Of a DNA stretch of 64,000 nt, positions 40,634 to 50,929 are shown piece after piece. Position numbers and translations under genes: made by a program. Origin of the DNA: Epiperipatus broadwayi (taxonomy: Eukaryota > Onychophora > Udeonychophora > Euonychophora > Peripatidae); assembly GCA_028023455.1 (NCBI GenBank), contig JAQFVV010012397.1, forward strand, positions 4,296,888 to 4,360,887, written 5' to 3'. Under the pieces are notes generated by a model, which searched no databases, was not told where the DNA came from, and saw nothing but the letters and a program-made list of their open reading frames with translations. Position 1 is the stretch's first letter, and the number at the start of each line of letters is the position of its first letter.

Positions 40634-41977
40634 CTTTAACTAGGGTTTTTATCTTTTTATTAGATAAGGGAAATTAATCTATTGTGACATTTATTCAATA
40701 CATTATTTAATAAAATAAATGTTTGTTTGTTGCGAATATACATTTATGCGTGTGTGTACATTTACTCTATAAAATGATAGTGCATGCTCAACCACCTGTT
40801 AACTAATCTTAGGTTTTAAATGGGTTTGATTTGGTCGTGTCCATAATAAAGACTAGATTCAATCAGATTGTAAGCTACCTTTACAATATATATGATTATA
40901 TATATACACAACAGTTTTGTGTACACAAATAGAATCTGATTGTATAAAAATGAGTTGTAATCTAGTCTGTGAATTCCATGATTGGTTCATCTTTCACTGA
41001 GGTGTCTATTATTCTTTTGTAAGTTACTTGCTTTTTCTTGAATTAAATTGTATATCATAGTATTGTGTTTGTAAATTTTAGATTCTACTTGTTAAATTTC
41101 ATTTTCTATTTCTTATAAATTTTACTTTTTACTTATTAAATTTCATTTTTTCCTCCTTATATAATTTGACTCCAAATAAACTTTTAAAAGATATGGATAG
41201 TTGCCTTTAAATATGGTTACCATCAATGTATTGGGTAAAAAGCATTTATTTCAAAGGCATGTTTTTTTTCTCTAGCAAGTTTTTTACATTTCAGGTAAGT
41301 TTTACACATGGATGTTTTAGGTGAATAATATATATGGTAGTTTCACATCACCAATCTAGACTGAACCACAGCTGCCACTTAGAAGAGTCTACTCTATCAT
41401 TAGGGTAACCATGCCATAGTAAATATTTTTTATATTTTTATAATACAACTGTTTATTCACTGGAAGTATTAAAATTATTATTCTCCATGATCTTTTAATT
41501 TGACATGGTTTTAGCAATGACCTGTGTAGATTTTAGTTCAGCATTTCCTTTTTCTCTATCACTGAGCTGATTTTCTTAATCAAGTTATCTGAAAAAAAAA
41601 AAAAAAGAAAACATTGAAGCTTTTTATATCTACCCAATCCGGAATTCAACTACCATAAAAATTCATTATATTTTTTTCTTTTTATTTTTTTTAAAATTAA
41701 AGTTATTTTCTAATTGCAATTTAAAAACTTCATCTTTCGCTGCTAATTTCTATAGATTAAAAATCGTTCATTCAAAAACAGAACAAAATAATCCTAAGCT
41801 AATTATAATAAATTAATTATATTTAATTATAGATTCACAAATTCACCGAACAGAAACTGAAAAAAAAGTGTTACATCTACATATATCATGGTATTTATTT
41901 AATAATTTAGTTTCCATTCATTAGATGCTATATCCATCTATCTGCAGAAATGTCACCCTTTTGGTATTTTTGCATAA

Positions 41978-42012
<35 letters not shown>
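36986..42012. other. AT-rich non-coding DNA with microsatellites
   Basis: No gene can be supported over 5 kb. Microsatellites include (CA)n(TA)n at 38380-38443, (TA)n at about 40013-40058, and CA/TA runs near 38160 and 41980-42012. A palindrome AAATGTTCGAATAAG ... TTATATTCGAACATT lies at about 40246-40293. A weak inverted repeat, AGACTAGATTCAATCAGATT, surrounds 40850-40980. 38440-38790 is less AT-rich, but I see no domain in any frame. Confidence 0.45.
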
Positions 42013-42786
42013 AGGGGGACCCAAAAATAACTGGAGTTTGTAATAACAAACTTTTTTTATTTTTAGGTGTAGATGTTACAAATTGAATCCCTTTCAAAGT
42101 ATTGTCCATTTCATGCAATGCACTGGTGTAAATGTGTTATTCACTTTCCAAAGTAGTCCAGAAGATCTGGAAAGAGATGCTTTTCAATGCCTCCATCTGA
42201 TTGAGCAAGATCATGTGAATGTCGCTGATGGATCAGCTGAGCTGAGTCATGCTGAATTTTTCACACCAAGGATTTATATGCAATCACACTGTCATGATGT
42301 AGCATGCATTCCTCACTTTGCCACAAAATGGAACATTTATATTTTACAGCATCACTTAAAAGTTTCACAACTTGCAAACACCTGACCATTATGAATAAAT
42401 TCTGAGTGAATAATGCCATTTTATCCATAAAAAATCAGTATCATCTTGATATTGGTACTCACTTGCCATGATGTAGTGAATTTAACATTTTCATTAAACT
42501 ACTTGTAAACATGTTTTTCCCAGAGCAAATTTCTTGTAAGTTGTTTCAAGCATTACAACTGTTTTCTCTGCTGATTTATCTAAAATAAAACAATAGAAAT
42601 AACAAAAATTGACAAATACAATATGCACTTTACAAAAAAATTGCTATGTGATACTACAATTTTACATGGTATAATTTGGAGGATTGATGCAAAATAATAC
42701 ATGCAAAAGATATCTAGAAGCAGAAGCATGTATTATAACAGGCATGGATACGAGAAAATAATTCTGGTTATTTTTGGGTACTCCCT
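42013..42786 (-). mobile_element. Decayed, deleted mariner-like element
   Basis: The terminal inverted repeats are AGGGGGACCCAAAAATAACT (left, 42013) and, on the minus strand, AGGGAGTACCCAAAAATAAC (right, ending 42786). The left flank is TA; the matching right TA is not preserved. The transposase remnant reads on the minus strand. At about 774 bp the element is much shorter than intact mariners (about 1.3 kb) and lacks the N-terminal DNA-binding region. Confidence 0.8.
42138..42420 (-). pseudogene. Mariner transposase C-terminal remnant
   Basis: In order on the minus strand, across at least one frameshift, I read IHSEFIHNGQVF (mariner-like HSEFLPxGQTV), then VKYKCSILWQSEECMLHHDS, AYKSL, and HSHDLAQSD. 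The last two correspond to the catalytic-domain blocks LHHDNAPAHTSL and YSPDLAPCD of mariner transposases. They carry the second Asp and the third catalytic Asp region of the DD(34)D triad. Stops and frameshifts interrupt the sequence. The protein is not functional. Confidence 0.75.
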
Positions 42787-43585
42787 TCTCTGTTTAATTT
42801 TAGACCCTTGCCGTGAAAATAATTAATTTTTCTGCTCTATATATATTTTTATTATCTATAATTATTTTTTGTTTTTGACTTGTTTGATGATAATAAATTT
42901 TAGAGTTCAATGAAGCCTGTGTGTATCTTAACTTCCAGAGATATTATCAAATCAGCTGATTGAATTATGTAGATGTACAAGTTCACAGACATTTAAGACT
43001 CTTTTACAGCAAATACCAGCATCACAGAATAATAATCATGTCTTTATATTAATGCAAACCAGGGTCTTTTACTATTATAAAGCTAAAACATGCTAGCCTT
43101 TTTTCAACTGACCATTTAAGTAATCCTTTTATAATTTTAAACATAGCTCTTAGCACATAAATATTAGCCTAGAAGATTCCATTTGGTGCTTTTGAACTCT
43201 CAAAATACTTCCAAATATTACATAATTATCTAAACACAAAACTCCCATCATCTAATGATCAGACATCTAGGAAGTGCACACCAATATATGACACTCTTAA
43301 GTACTCTGGTAGCTCAAAAGATATTCACAGCCACTTCTCTTCTTACTCTTCCTTATCCATCATTATGGCATTGAATAGTCAGGAAATTTTAGCCATTAAA
43401 CTCTTTTAATCTTTCATTAATGAAGCTTTCTCACTATATTTTTTTACTGTATTATAGGAGCCCTCATCAATTCTCTTGATTTTCTTACATATATGCTGCT
43501 CTGCGAGGCTAATATTTGAGATTTTTACATTGAATACTCAAGGAAAATTGTGCTGCTTTAATTTTCTTTCTTTGTTCACTTTGTT
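42787..43585. other. Non-coding DNA
   Basis: No supportable gene or repeat boundary between the mariner relic and the Gln-Phe repeat region. Confidence 0.45.
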
Positions 43586-43589
43586 GACA

Positions 43590-45017
43590 TGATTTCTTGA
43601 TTCAATAAACTGATCTCTTGGTCAATGAAACTGATCCTTTGTCTCACTAAATTGATTTATCAGCCTAGTGAATTGATTTTTTTGTCTACCAAACTGACTG
43701 TTTGAACTCTCAAACTGATATTTTAGGCCACCAAATTGATCTCTGAAGCCATTAAACTGATCATTGGAACTGTTAAATTGATTGTTGGAGCCAGTAAACT
43801 GCTTTCGGGGATCACTAACTGATTAGAACCACCAAATTGATTACTAGAATTGTCAAACTCATTTCTTTACCACCAAACTGTTCTCTCTGACCAAAAAATT
43901 GATCTCTTAAACTATAAAACTGATTTTTATTATTTCCAAATTGATTCTTGGAATTAAATTGATCAGTAGTTCTTCCAAAAAACTTTTTTAAAGCTTTCAT
44001 ATTGATCTCTCAAATCATGAAATTAATCTTTTGTATTATTTATCTGATCTCTTGAATTACAATACTAGTCTCTGAAATCACTAAGTTAATTTGTAGCTTT
44101 TTCTAGCTTATCATTAATATCACCAAGAAAACTTCTTTTGTTGTTGAACTGATTCACAAGACAACTAAACTGATGTCTTGAACTACTAAGCTGATCTTTG
44201 GAATCATTCAAATCATCAATCTAATCCCTAAAATCTCTATTCCCACAAAATTTTCTTTTGCATTCTCTGAAAAAATCATTTGTTTATTTACACTAATAAC
44301 ACTAAATTGACTTTTGGTGTTGAATGAACTATTTCTTTCTCCACTAAACTGTTCTCTAGTGCTACCAAATTATTTATTCTTACAACTACTACATGACTGT
44401 TTTGAATTGCCAAACTAAGTTCTCAATCTAAACCTTTCACTTCATTCACCAAATTGATTTCTATTCCTATTAGAGCTATTATTAAAACTAAAAGAATCAC
44501 CATAATCTTCAAAGTCATCATCATTGAAATCATATTTATTATTTTTCTCATCATATTTTCTTGATTGGATTTTATTGCAATCTTTGGGCATGCTTGTAAG
44601 GCAAACTTTATGTTTGCAGTTATATATTCAATTGGATATTCTTTTAATCAATTTATCATCATATTCACTGTTTGCCTCTTTTTTGAATATTCTGAAGTGA
44701 GGAACATTCTATCAACATCCCTGGCTGTTCACCAATTTTGCATTATTATTTTTGTTACTGAATTGAATCAGAATCTTGTTCATATCAGGCACTGGTGATC
44801 CTGATAGCTACTGATTCAGACTATTTGATCATTTTGGGTTTGGATGACTTCTCTTTCTTTTTCTCCAATAGGACTGAAACTTGTGTCTGTTTTTCATTTC
44901 CATACCCTATAATAGTGACCTCTTTCCTAAATAACTTGAAAAGCTGATTTTTTACCGTATCAATGCCTTCCTGATCCTGCAGATTCATATCAATGGCATT
45001 GAGAAATTTGGTCCATC
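43590..45017 (-). pseudogene. Decayed coding region with a 7-residue Gln-Phe repeat
   Basis: I do not recognise this gene. Read on the minus strand, an N-terminal block at 44819-45017 (WTKFLNAIDMNLQDQEGIDT, then VKNQLFKLFRKEV) stays open for about 65 codons. A charged block rich in Asp, Asn and Ser follows near 44480-44560. Then comes a long run of 7-residue units of the form QFxxxxD/N (QFNSSND, QFNGFRD, QFGGLKY, QFESSNS). At DNA level this is a 21-bp tandem repeat (about 43606-43990, more degenerate to about 44340). Most unit lengths stay at 21 bp, suggesting past coding selection. Stops and 1-4-bp shifts break the frame. It may be a gag-like or structural protein of an element, or a retroposed gene. 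Confidence 0.45.
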
Positions 45018-45151
45018 TGTTCTATAGTTTTTTGTCAGTGCTTAAAAGCATCTAATCCATTCTAAATGTTTTATTTCACTTAACTATTAGATAAAAATTG
45101 GGCTTGAGCTGGTATTTTTTAGATCTAATATTTGAATGTTCTAGCACCTCA

Positions 45152-45175
45152 CTGATGACAGCCAGTCGCTGAAAA
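45152..45175 (+). other. Weak hammerhead-like motif at the LINE 5' edge
   Basis: CTGATGA, then CAGCCAGTCGCT (a 3-4-bp hairpin), then GAAAAC sits just upstream of the first LINE ORF1 codons. Core matches exist, but no convincing stem I or stem III partner is visible. It could be coincidence. Confidence 0.15.
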
Positions 45176-45180
45176 CTGCT

Positions 45181-47253
45181 ATGGGAATAGGGATATTCAG
45201 AAAAGCTACATCAGCCAACTTACAATCTAAACCAATTTCCTCAATTCCAATATTGAAAAATTCCTCTATGTACGCAAATATTGTAAGGACTAAAAATTCT
45301 GAGAGCATCTCCGAAAATATTAAGGCCGATAATTTCAATGAACTATATTTGAATATCTCAGAATTAGACACAGAACAAGAATAAAACACTCTGGAAAATG
45401 TCTCATTTAATATAAATGATCTTAATGATGACATGTTCCTAAAAATAAATAACGATTTCAACAAAATGATTCCCAACACTCTGTATAAATTGTTTACAAA
45501 CTACTACAGTGATAAGTCGTTAATCTTAGCCATAACAAATCAACAATGTGCATTATATAAGTTCCCTCTAGAACAACTATACAGTCTAATCAATCAAAAT
45601 CAATTAGGCAGAGGCATTCACATGATCCTTAATCATCTCAATGACCGCTATGTTATCGTTGAGTTGGGCGGACCGTATGAAATTTAAAAATAACTACAGA
45701 TCTTTAGGAAATTATATACCATGCTCCATAGATATGAACTGTCCAGTTACACTATCTGGCAGAATTCAAAACTGCCTTGCCCACTTGAAAGAACAAGAAC
45801 TACAAGACATCCTTATTAATTATGGTTCAGTTAGCAAATTTAAACACCTATTAAACCCTCACTTTGAAGATCAAATCCTGTCCAATACAGTTATCTTCAC
45901 ACTTACATTAAAGAAAAACATTATACCCACTGACATACCCACCATTATTACTGCAAGAGGCTCTCCTATGGTTTTGACCTTCAGGGGAGTACAGCCACAA
46001 TGTTTCTTCTGCCTTCCAAAAAACACACCTCATTAAAGATTGTGCAGCAAGAATATGCACACACTGTGGTATTAAAAAGAATAAAGTTCACAGATGTCCT
46101 GGTAGACCTATTAATATGGCTATCACATCCTTAAATAGACAATCACCACATGGGACTAATTCAAACAGCAACCTCACAAACCCAGACAATCTGATTCAAA
46201 TAAATCCTCCAACAAACCCTTTCACATCCAAACCTATCTTTCAAAATGAAAATCTTCAAGAAAGAACAAATGCCAACCTCTACACTAATAGTAGTGAATC
46301 AGAGAACCAAGCAATAACATATACTGCTACTAAACCAATCTCTCAAACCAATAATACTCAAGATCATACATACGATACATATTATACTAATCCCTGAGAA
46401 ACAATGCTAGGTCAAACTCTTTCTACAAAAGAAGACAATATGACCAAACCATCTAATGAGAGCAAGGAAAACCCAGGCGATGAAGAAAATACACTTAAGA
46501 TATTTCAAAACAATTCATCTATAACAACTCCCACACAGCTTAAAACCAATGATACATCATCATTCGGGCCAGCTAAGTCTAACAAACCTAAACAAAGTGA
46601 TCCACAAACTGTCCTCAATTCTTCAATGGCTGCAATAATTAACCATCCAGATGAAAAGACTTATCAAACACTCAACCTGAAAGTCAGCATAATTAATGTT
46701 TCACAACAGTTACAGCAAACCGAAAATGACTCGGGTCTAAAATTTAAACCAAATTCTTATAACAATAAAAAACACTTTCATCAAAAGAACAGGAAAAAGA
46801 AAACAATACTATTAAACTTAGAAACCCCAAAAAACTGACACAACAAATACCCAAAATACAAATAAGAAAATTAAAAGAAAATCAATTCGCTCAGATAAAT
46901 CAAGCTCTGATGATGACAGCTCCCATTTGATACATTATTCACCACCACCCTCTAGCAAACAAATTTCAGATATATTCAGCACAAAGCTTTGCAAATCCAT
47001 AGAAAAAAAGAGGAAAATCATGGATCCTATAACCATCGATACCATTGATCCATCTGACGAATCTCAGACAGATTACACTACTTCATCAGACACCAAAGAC
47101 TTCATGGATGCATTTTCTCAACCAACAAATATATCACCAATCCATCCACAAGTTCAATCACAAGACTCTGATTGCCAAACAACATCAGAACTCATTAACA
47201 TGGAGATGTCCCACATTGACTTGGTACACTTTGCTGAGGATGGTTTGGATTAA
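45181..47253 (+). pseudogene. LINE ORF1 (gag-like, zinc-knuckle protein)
   Basis: This is an RNA-binding ORF1 of a LINE, read across at least three frameshifts and a TAA at about 45382. The N-terminal part is polar (45181-45660). A middle block (45641-46000) has the RRM-like pattern that precedes zinc knuckles in such ORF1s, ending VLTFRGVQPQCFFC. Across a frameshift near 46018, two knuckles follow: CFFC...KTHLIKDC and CTHCGIKKNKVHRC (46000-46095). A long Ser/Thr/Asn/Gln-rich linker (46116-46838) comes next, then an acidic tail (46927-47253) ending LVHFAEDGLD. The linker shows little decay apart from stops. Confidence 0.7.
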
Positions 47254-47259
47254 TCTATC

Positions 47260-50200
47260 ATGTTCTGCAAAATTGCTGGCATTAACATTCATGGCATCAA
47301 CTCAATTGATAGAGTTCTAGCTATTAAAAACTGGCTCTCACTCTGCTCCTTTCATATACTTCTTATGGGTGAAACTAAATATCACCATAAGACTGATCAT
47401 AAAATACTATCTCTTCTCTCAGCTCTCAGATTTACTAGATTTTCCATAGGCTATTCTGCTTCAGATGGAGTTGGTATTTTTCTCAGCAAGTCAACACCAC
47501 CAAACAGTTTTAGCATTCTATTCCTCGATGCCAATATTATTATCATAGAAAGAGACTATTGGGGTTATCCGATCATCATAGCTTATATATATACAGCCAA
47601 AGACACCTCTCAATATCTAAAAATAATCCATATCCTAAATGCCATCAACGCTAACAGAGTCTCCCCTACTATTCTTCTGGGAGTCTTTAACACCACATAC
47701 AATGACTTCAACAAGAGATTTTTGCATCTAATAAATTGCAGATTAATGTGTGGAGAGGGCTTCTTCCCTCCTGAAGCCTACTCTTTCTATACTAAAACTA
47801 AAAAGTCCCCAATTGATTTGGTTTACAACACCCCAGACCTCCATTTCAACCTTGATGCAGCCTTGGCCTCTGTTGCTTTCTCTGATGATATGGCTCTAAC
47901 CTTACAACTTACACCTATTTCAATCCCTACACCTATTGATGGACCTGTTAAAACCATGCGCATGATCACCCAATCAAATATGACCGAAGCGATAGTGTCT
48001 GAGGCATACACCCTTTTTCAGAAAATAAACATTCTTTCTTTTCTGCTGAGGAGGGATGGTTTTCCTTCATTGGAATACTACAGTCCATATTAAATCACCA
48101 CACCAGAAAAATCAAAGGACTTAATGGCCTTCTAAATGATCTAACAGACATTAATATACAACTTCAAGCATCACAGCAAAATTTCACAAATACAGAAAAA
48201 AATTATCTTCCTTAAAAATCTCTACAAAATCAAGCAAAAGTCCCTTGCAGAATATATATCCATCAGAAGAGGCAAATGTTTCTTAGCACAACAACACTGC
48301 TGGATGAGAGACTACCTCAGATGGGCACTGGGGTACAATAAAAAACCAAATCACTCCCTTATCCATTAATACTAATGGAACCAATCTTATTGGCTTTCCA
48401 ATGATGCAGCACATCAGCAAACAATTCTGCCAATTAATGCAAAAAAATGGAGCTGCTCCTATAAACAGCTGGTTGGATGCTGGTGACCCCGGTGAACATG
48501 GCATCATGGAAATCCAAATCAAAAAGATGATAACATCTCTCCCTGACGGCATTCATCCTGGCCTTCATGGCATCCCAAATTTCCTTCTCAAACACCTCAG
48601 TCAATTCACTGTGCCAATTATTAAAAAAATGATTGATCACCTAGCCTCCGGCAACAAAAACATAACAGATCTTTACCAAGTGGCACTCATGCCTTTTATT
48701 AAAAAAGCAAAACCACTAAATGACATTAACAGTATCTGGCCAATTTCCATGACCCCATTGCTTATCAAGATAATTGAGTCAGTCATTAAAGATCAAATCC
48801 AAACTCAAATTCTTAGCCATATCTCAACAAACCAATATGGAAAAAAGGGATCATCAACCTCACATGCTATGTCCAATGTAACTGCACTGTTCAATTACAT
48901 CAGAGGACATCGTAAATCAAAACCTATTGCTGTCCAGCTGGATGTTGTGGCAGCATTTGATTCAGTCCAGATAAACATCCTCCTGGATATTCTGTTGGAA
49001 TGTGACATTCCAGCCAGGATTGTACAGATGGTCAGCAATCTGCTCAACAACAGAGAGATTTTTCTCTCTCTTGATGGCAAGAACACACCAGGTTTCAAGC
49101 CATACAAGTCAATCCCTCAAGGATCTCCACTCAGTGCCCTTTTCTTCACAGCATACATCAACCCTCTTCTGACAGATATAAAAAAAAACCTCCCTGGAAT
49201 TTTTCTTCCTTCTCTCAATAAAAACTTCAATGTATTTGCATATATAGATGACATCATGGTTGTGCTTCCCACCATTAAATACCTTCCCCATCTCATGAAC
49301 ATATTAAACAGAAATACAGTGAAACTTGGCCTACAAATAAAATTTAACAAATCTTCCATCTGGAAGATAATGTCTGGTAAACAAATTAACTCTCCCTTTT
49401 CTGCAAAACCCCAAAGATACCTAGGTTCCCCAATCTACAAAACTCCAACTGCAATGGCAAGAGAGATTCAAGATGCAATCCTCCACTCAACTGAAGCCAT
49501 CACCACCACTTCACTCTCTAGAGTATACCTTTCATTATATGGAAAGGATGGCCTCCTCAACATGATCATATTGCCAAAAATCTCATATTACTTTAACTGA
49601 TTATGCACCAAACTTCTCATATTACTTTAACTGATTATGCACCAAACTTCTCTGGAAAGGAAGGAGAGTTGCTATTAGCTTGTGAGGTATCCAATGACCA
49701 CGCAGGTTCAATGGACTGTCATTCCACTCAATACAATCAATCATTTTACAGAAAACCCACAACACTCTACATAATCTGATCCTCTCCTGTGGATACTCTA
49801 ACATTATTAAAAACATTACACCAACAGATCATCCTCCACCCTCTTCCAGTTCATGGATAGCATCCCTAATAGAACACCTACAACTTTATAACCCGATAAT
49901 GCCCTTTAACCTTAACCAAAAAATCACCTTATGGGAAGCATACAATATAATCAACTATAATCAACAACCCATTAAAACCAGCCTAAAAGTAACCAACCAA
50001 AGACTCATTACACACCTCAAAAGATGGAGTTTGGAACCCAAATTCCTTGACTTCATCATTAAAATAAATCTTAATGCACTACCCACAAATTGGTTTCTTT
50101 ATCACTGAAGAGGTTTTACCAGCCTTGACCCTATATGTGATCTGTGTGCTCATGAAGATGAAACCATAGACCATATTATATACTGGTGCCCAAGACTTAA

Positions 50201-50486
50201 AACTCTGAAAGATATAATTATAATCAATTCCAACATAAGACCTGATGTGATTTTCTCACTTGAAAATGCCATTCATAATGGATTTTTTTCAGTAATAAGG
50301 CTTTCTACCTTTGTCCTTTATTCCATATGGATAGTGAGATGCAAAAGTCTCATGGAATTACCCCCGCCACAAATCATACCATTGTTTTATCAAACGCTCA
50401 AAAAAATCAAGAAACATGACCAGCTCCTTGCCTCCAGTAAAGTCTTTGATGACACCTGGTCTTTAACTGCTCTTTCCTTTTGCTGA
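47260..50486 (+). pseudogene. LINE ORF2: endonuclease, reverse transcriptase, CCHC
   Basis: Endonuclease (47260-48093): INIHGINS, the catalytic Glu in LMGETKY, LLGVFNTT where GDFN is expected, PIDLVY, and SDDMAL where SDH is expected. Linker 48094-48400 is frameshifted. RT (48401-49600): WPISMTPLLIKI, motif A QLDVVAAFDSV (48934-48968), IPQGSPLSALFF, motif C FAYIDDI (49234-49254), then the RYLGSPI block. A TGA at 49598 and a 34-bp tandem duplication (49581-49648) break the frame. The frame resumes through LLWKGRR with further TGA codons near 49680 and 49696. It continues at 49899-50486 with a TGA at 50106, then CDLCAHEDETIDHIIYWC, a CCHC motif at 50136-50189. It is inactive as it stands. Confidence 0.85.
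49581..49648 (+). repeat. 34-bp tandem duplication inside LINE ORF2
   Basis: The unit TCTCATATTACTTTAACTGA then TTATGCACCAAACT occurs twice in direct succession, with no difference by eye. Since 34 is not a multiple of three, the duplication shifts the frame. It is a recent, element-internal event. Confidence 0.95.
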
Positions 50487-50929
50487 TTATCAATTCCCAC
50501 CTACCCAGCATTATAGAATAGTCAATTATAAAAGAAAATATTCATGTTTATATTAAAAATGCTAATACCATTAAACAAGTTCTTAGAATCTCTTCACTAT
50601 ACCTAACCAAATAAGAGTATAACAATTGTGCTCTCATAACATAATCTAGCCAGATGACAAATAGAACATTATATAATCATATTATTGTACAATTTATTCA
50701 TTTATTTATCCTTTATTAGTATGTAATCACTATTTATTGTTAATAAAATTTTTATTGAAATGAAATTTATTTTATCTCAGAATTTTTATTTTATTTAGTT
50801 TAACCAAAATAAATCTATTCTACTAATATAAAAAAAATCAATACTATAAAATGTCCTCTTGCATTTTTTCTTTCTTCTTATTTATTTTTTATATGTATAT
50901 TTGTGACTATGCATATATATATATATATA
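50487..50929. other. LINE 3' flank and TA microsatellite
   Basis: AT-rich sequence with no coding content, probably including the LINE 3' UTR (AATAAAATTTTTATTG near 50741). It ends in a TA run (50911-50929) that directly abuts the LTR element. Confidence 0.5.

Larger units (their letters stand above)
45181..50486 (+). mobile_element. Non-LTR retrotransposon (APE-type LINE), broken
   Basis: The element has the two-ORF plan of APE-endonuclease LINEs. ORF1 carries CCHC zinc knuckles. Six bases separate its stop (47253) from the ORF2 ATG (47260). ORF2 carries endonuclease, reverse transcriptase and a C-terminal CCHC. The RT blocks suit the broad Jockey/I/CR1/R1 assemblage, but I cannot assign a clade. 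Multiple frameshifts and in-frame stops make it non-autonomous. The 5' boundary is set at the first recognisable ORF1 frame and the 3' boundary at the end of ORF2 homology; the true 3' UTR probably runs to about 50.7-50.9 kb. No poly-A tail or target duplication is evident. Confidence 0.85.

Noticed and set aside
42083-42385. 100-codon plus-strand frame
   Set aside because: It is the antisense shadow of the mariner transposase remnant, whose conserved blocks read on the minus strand.
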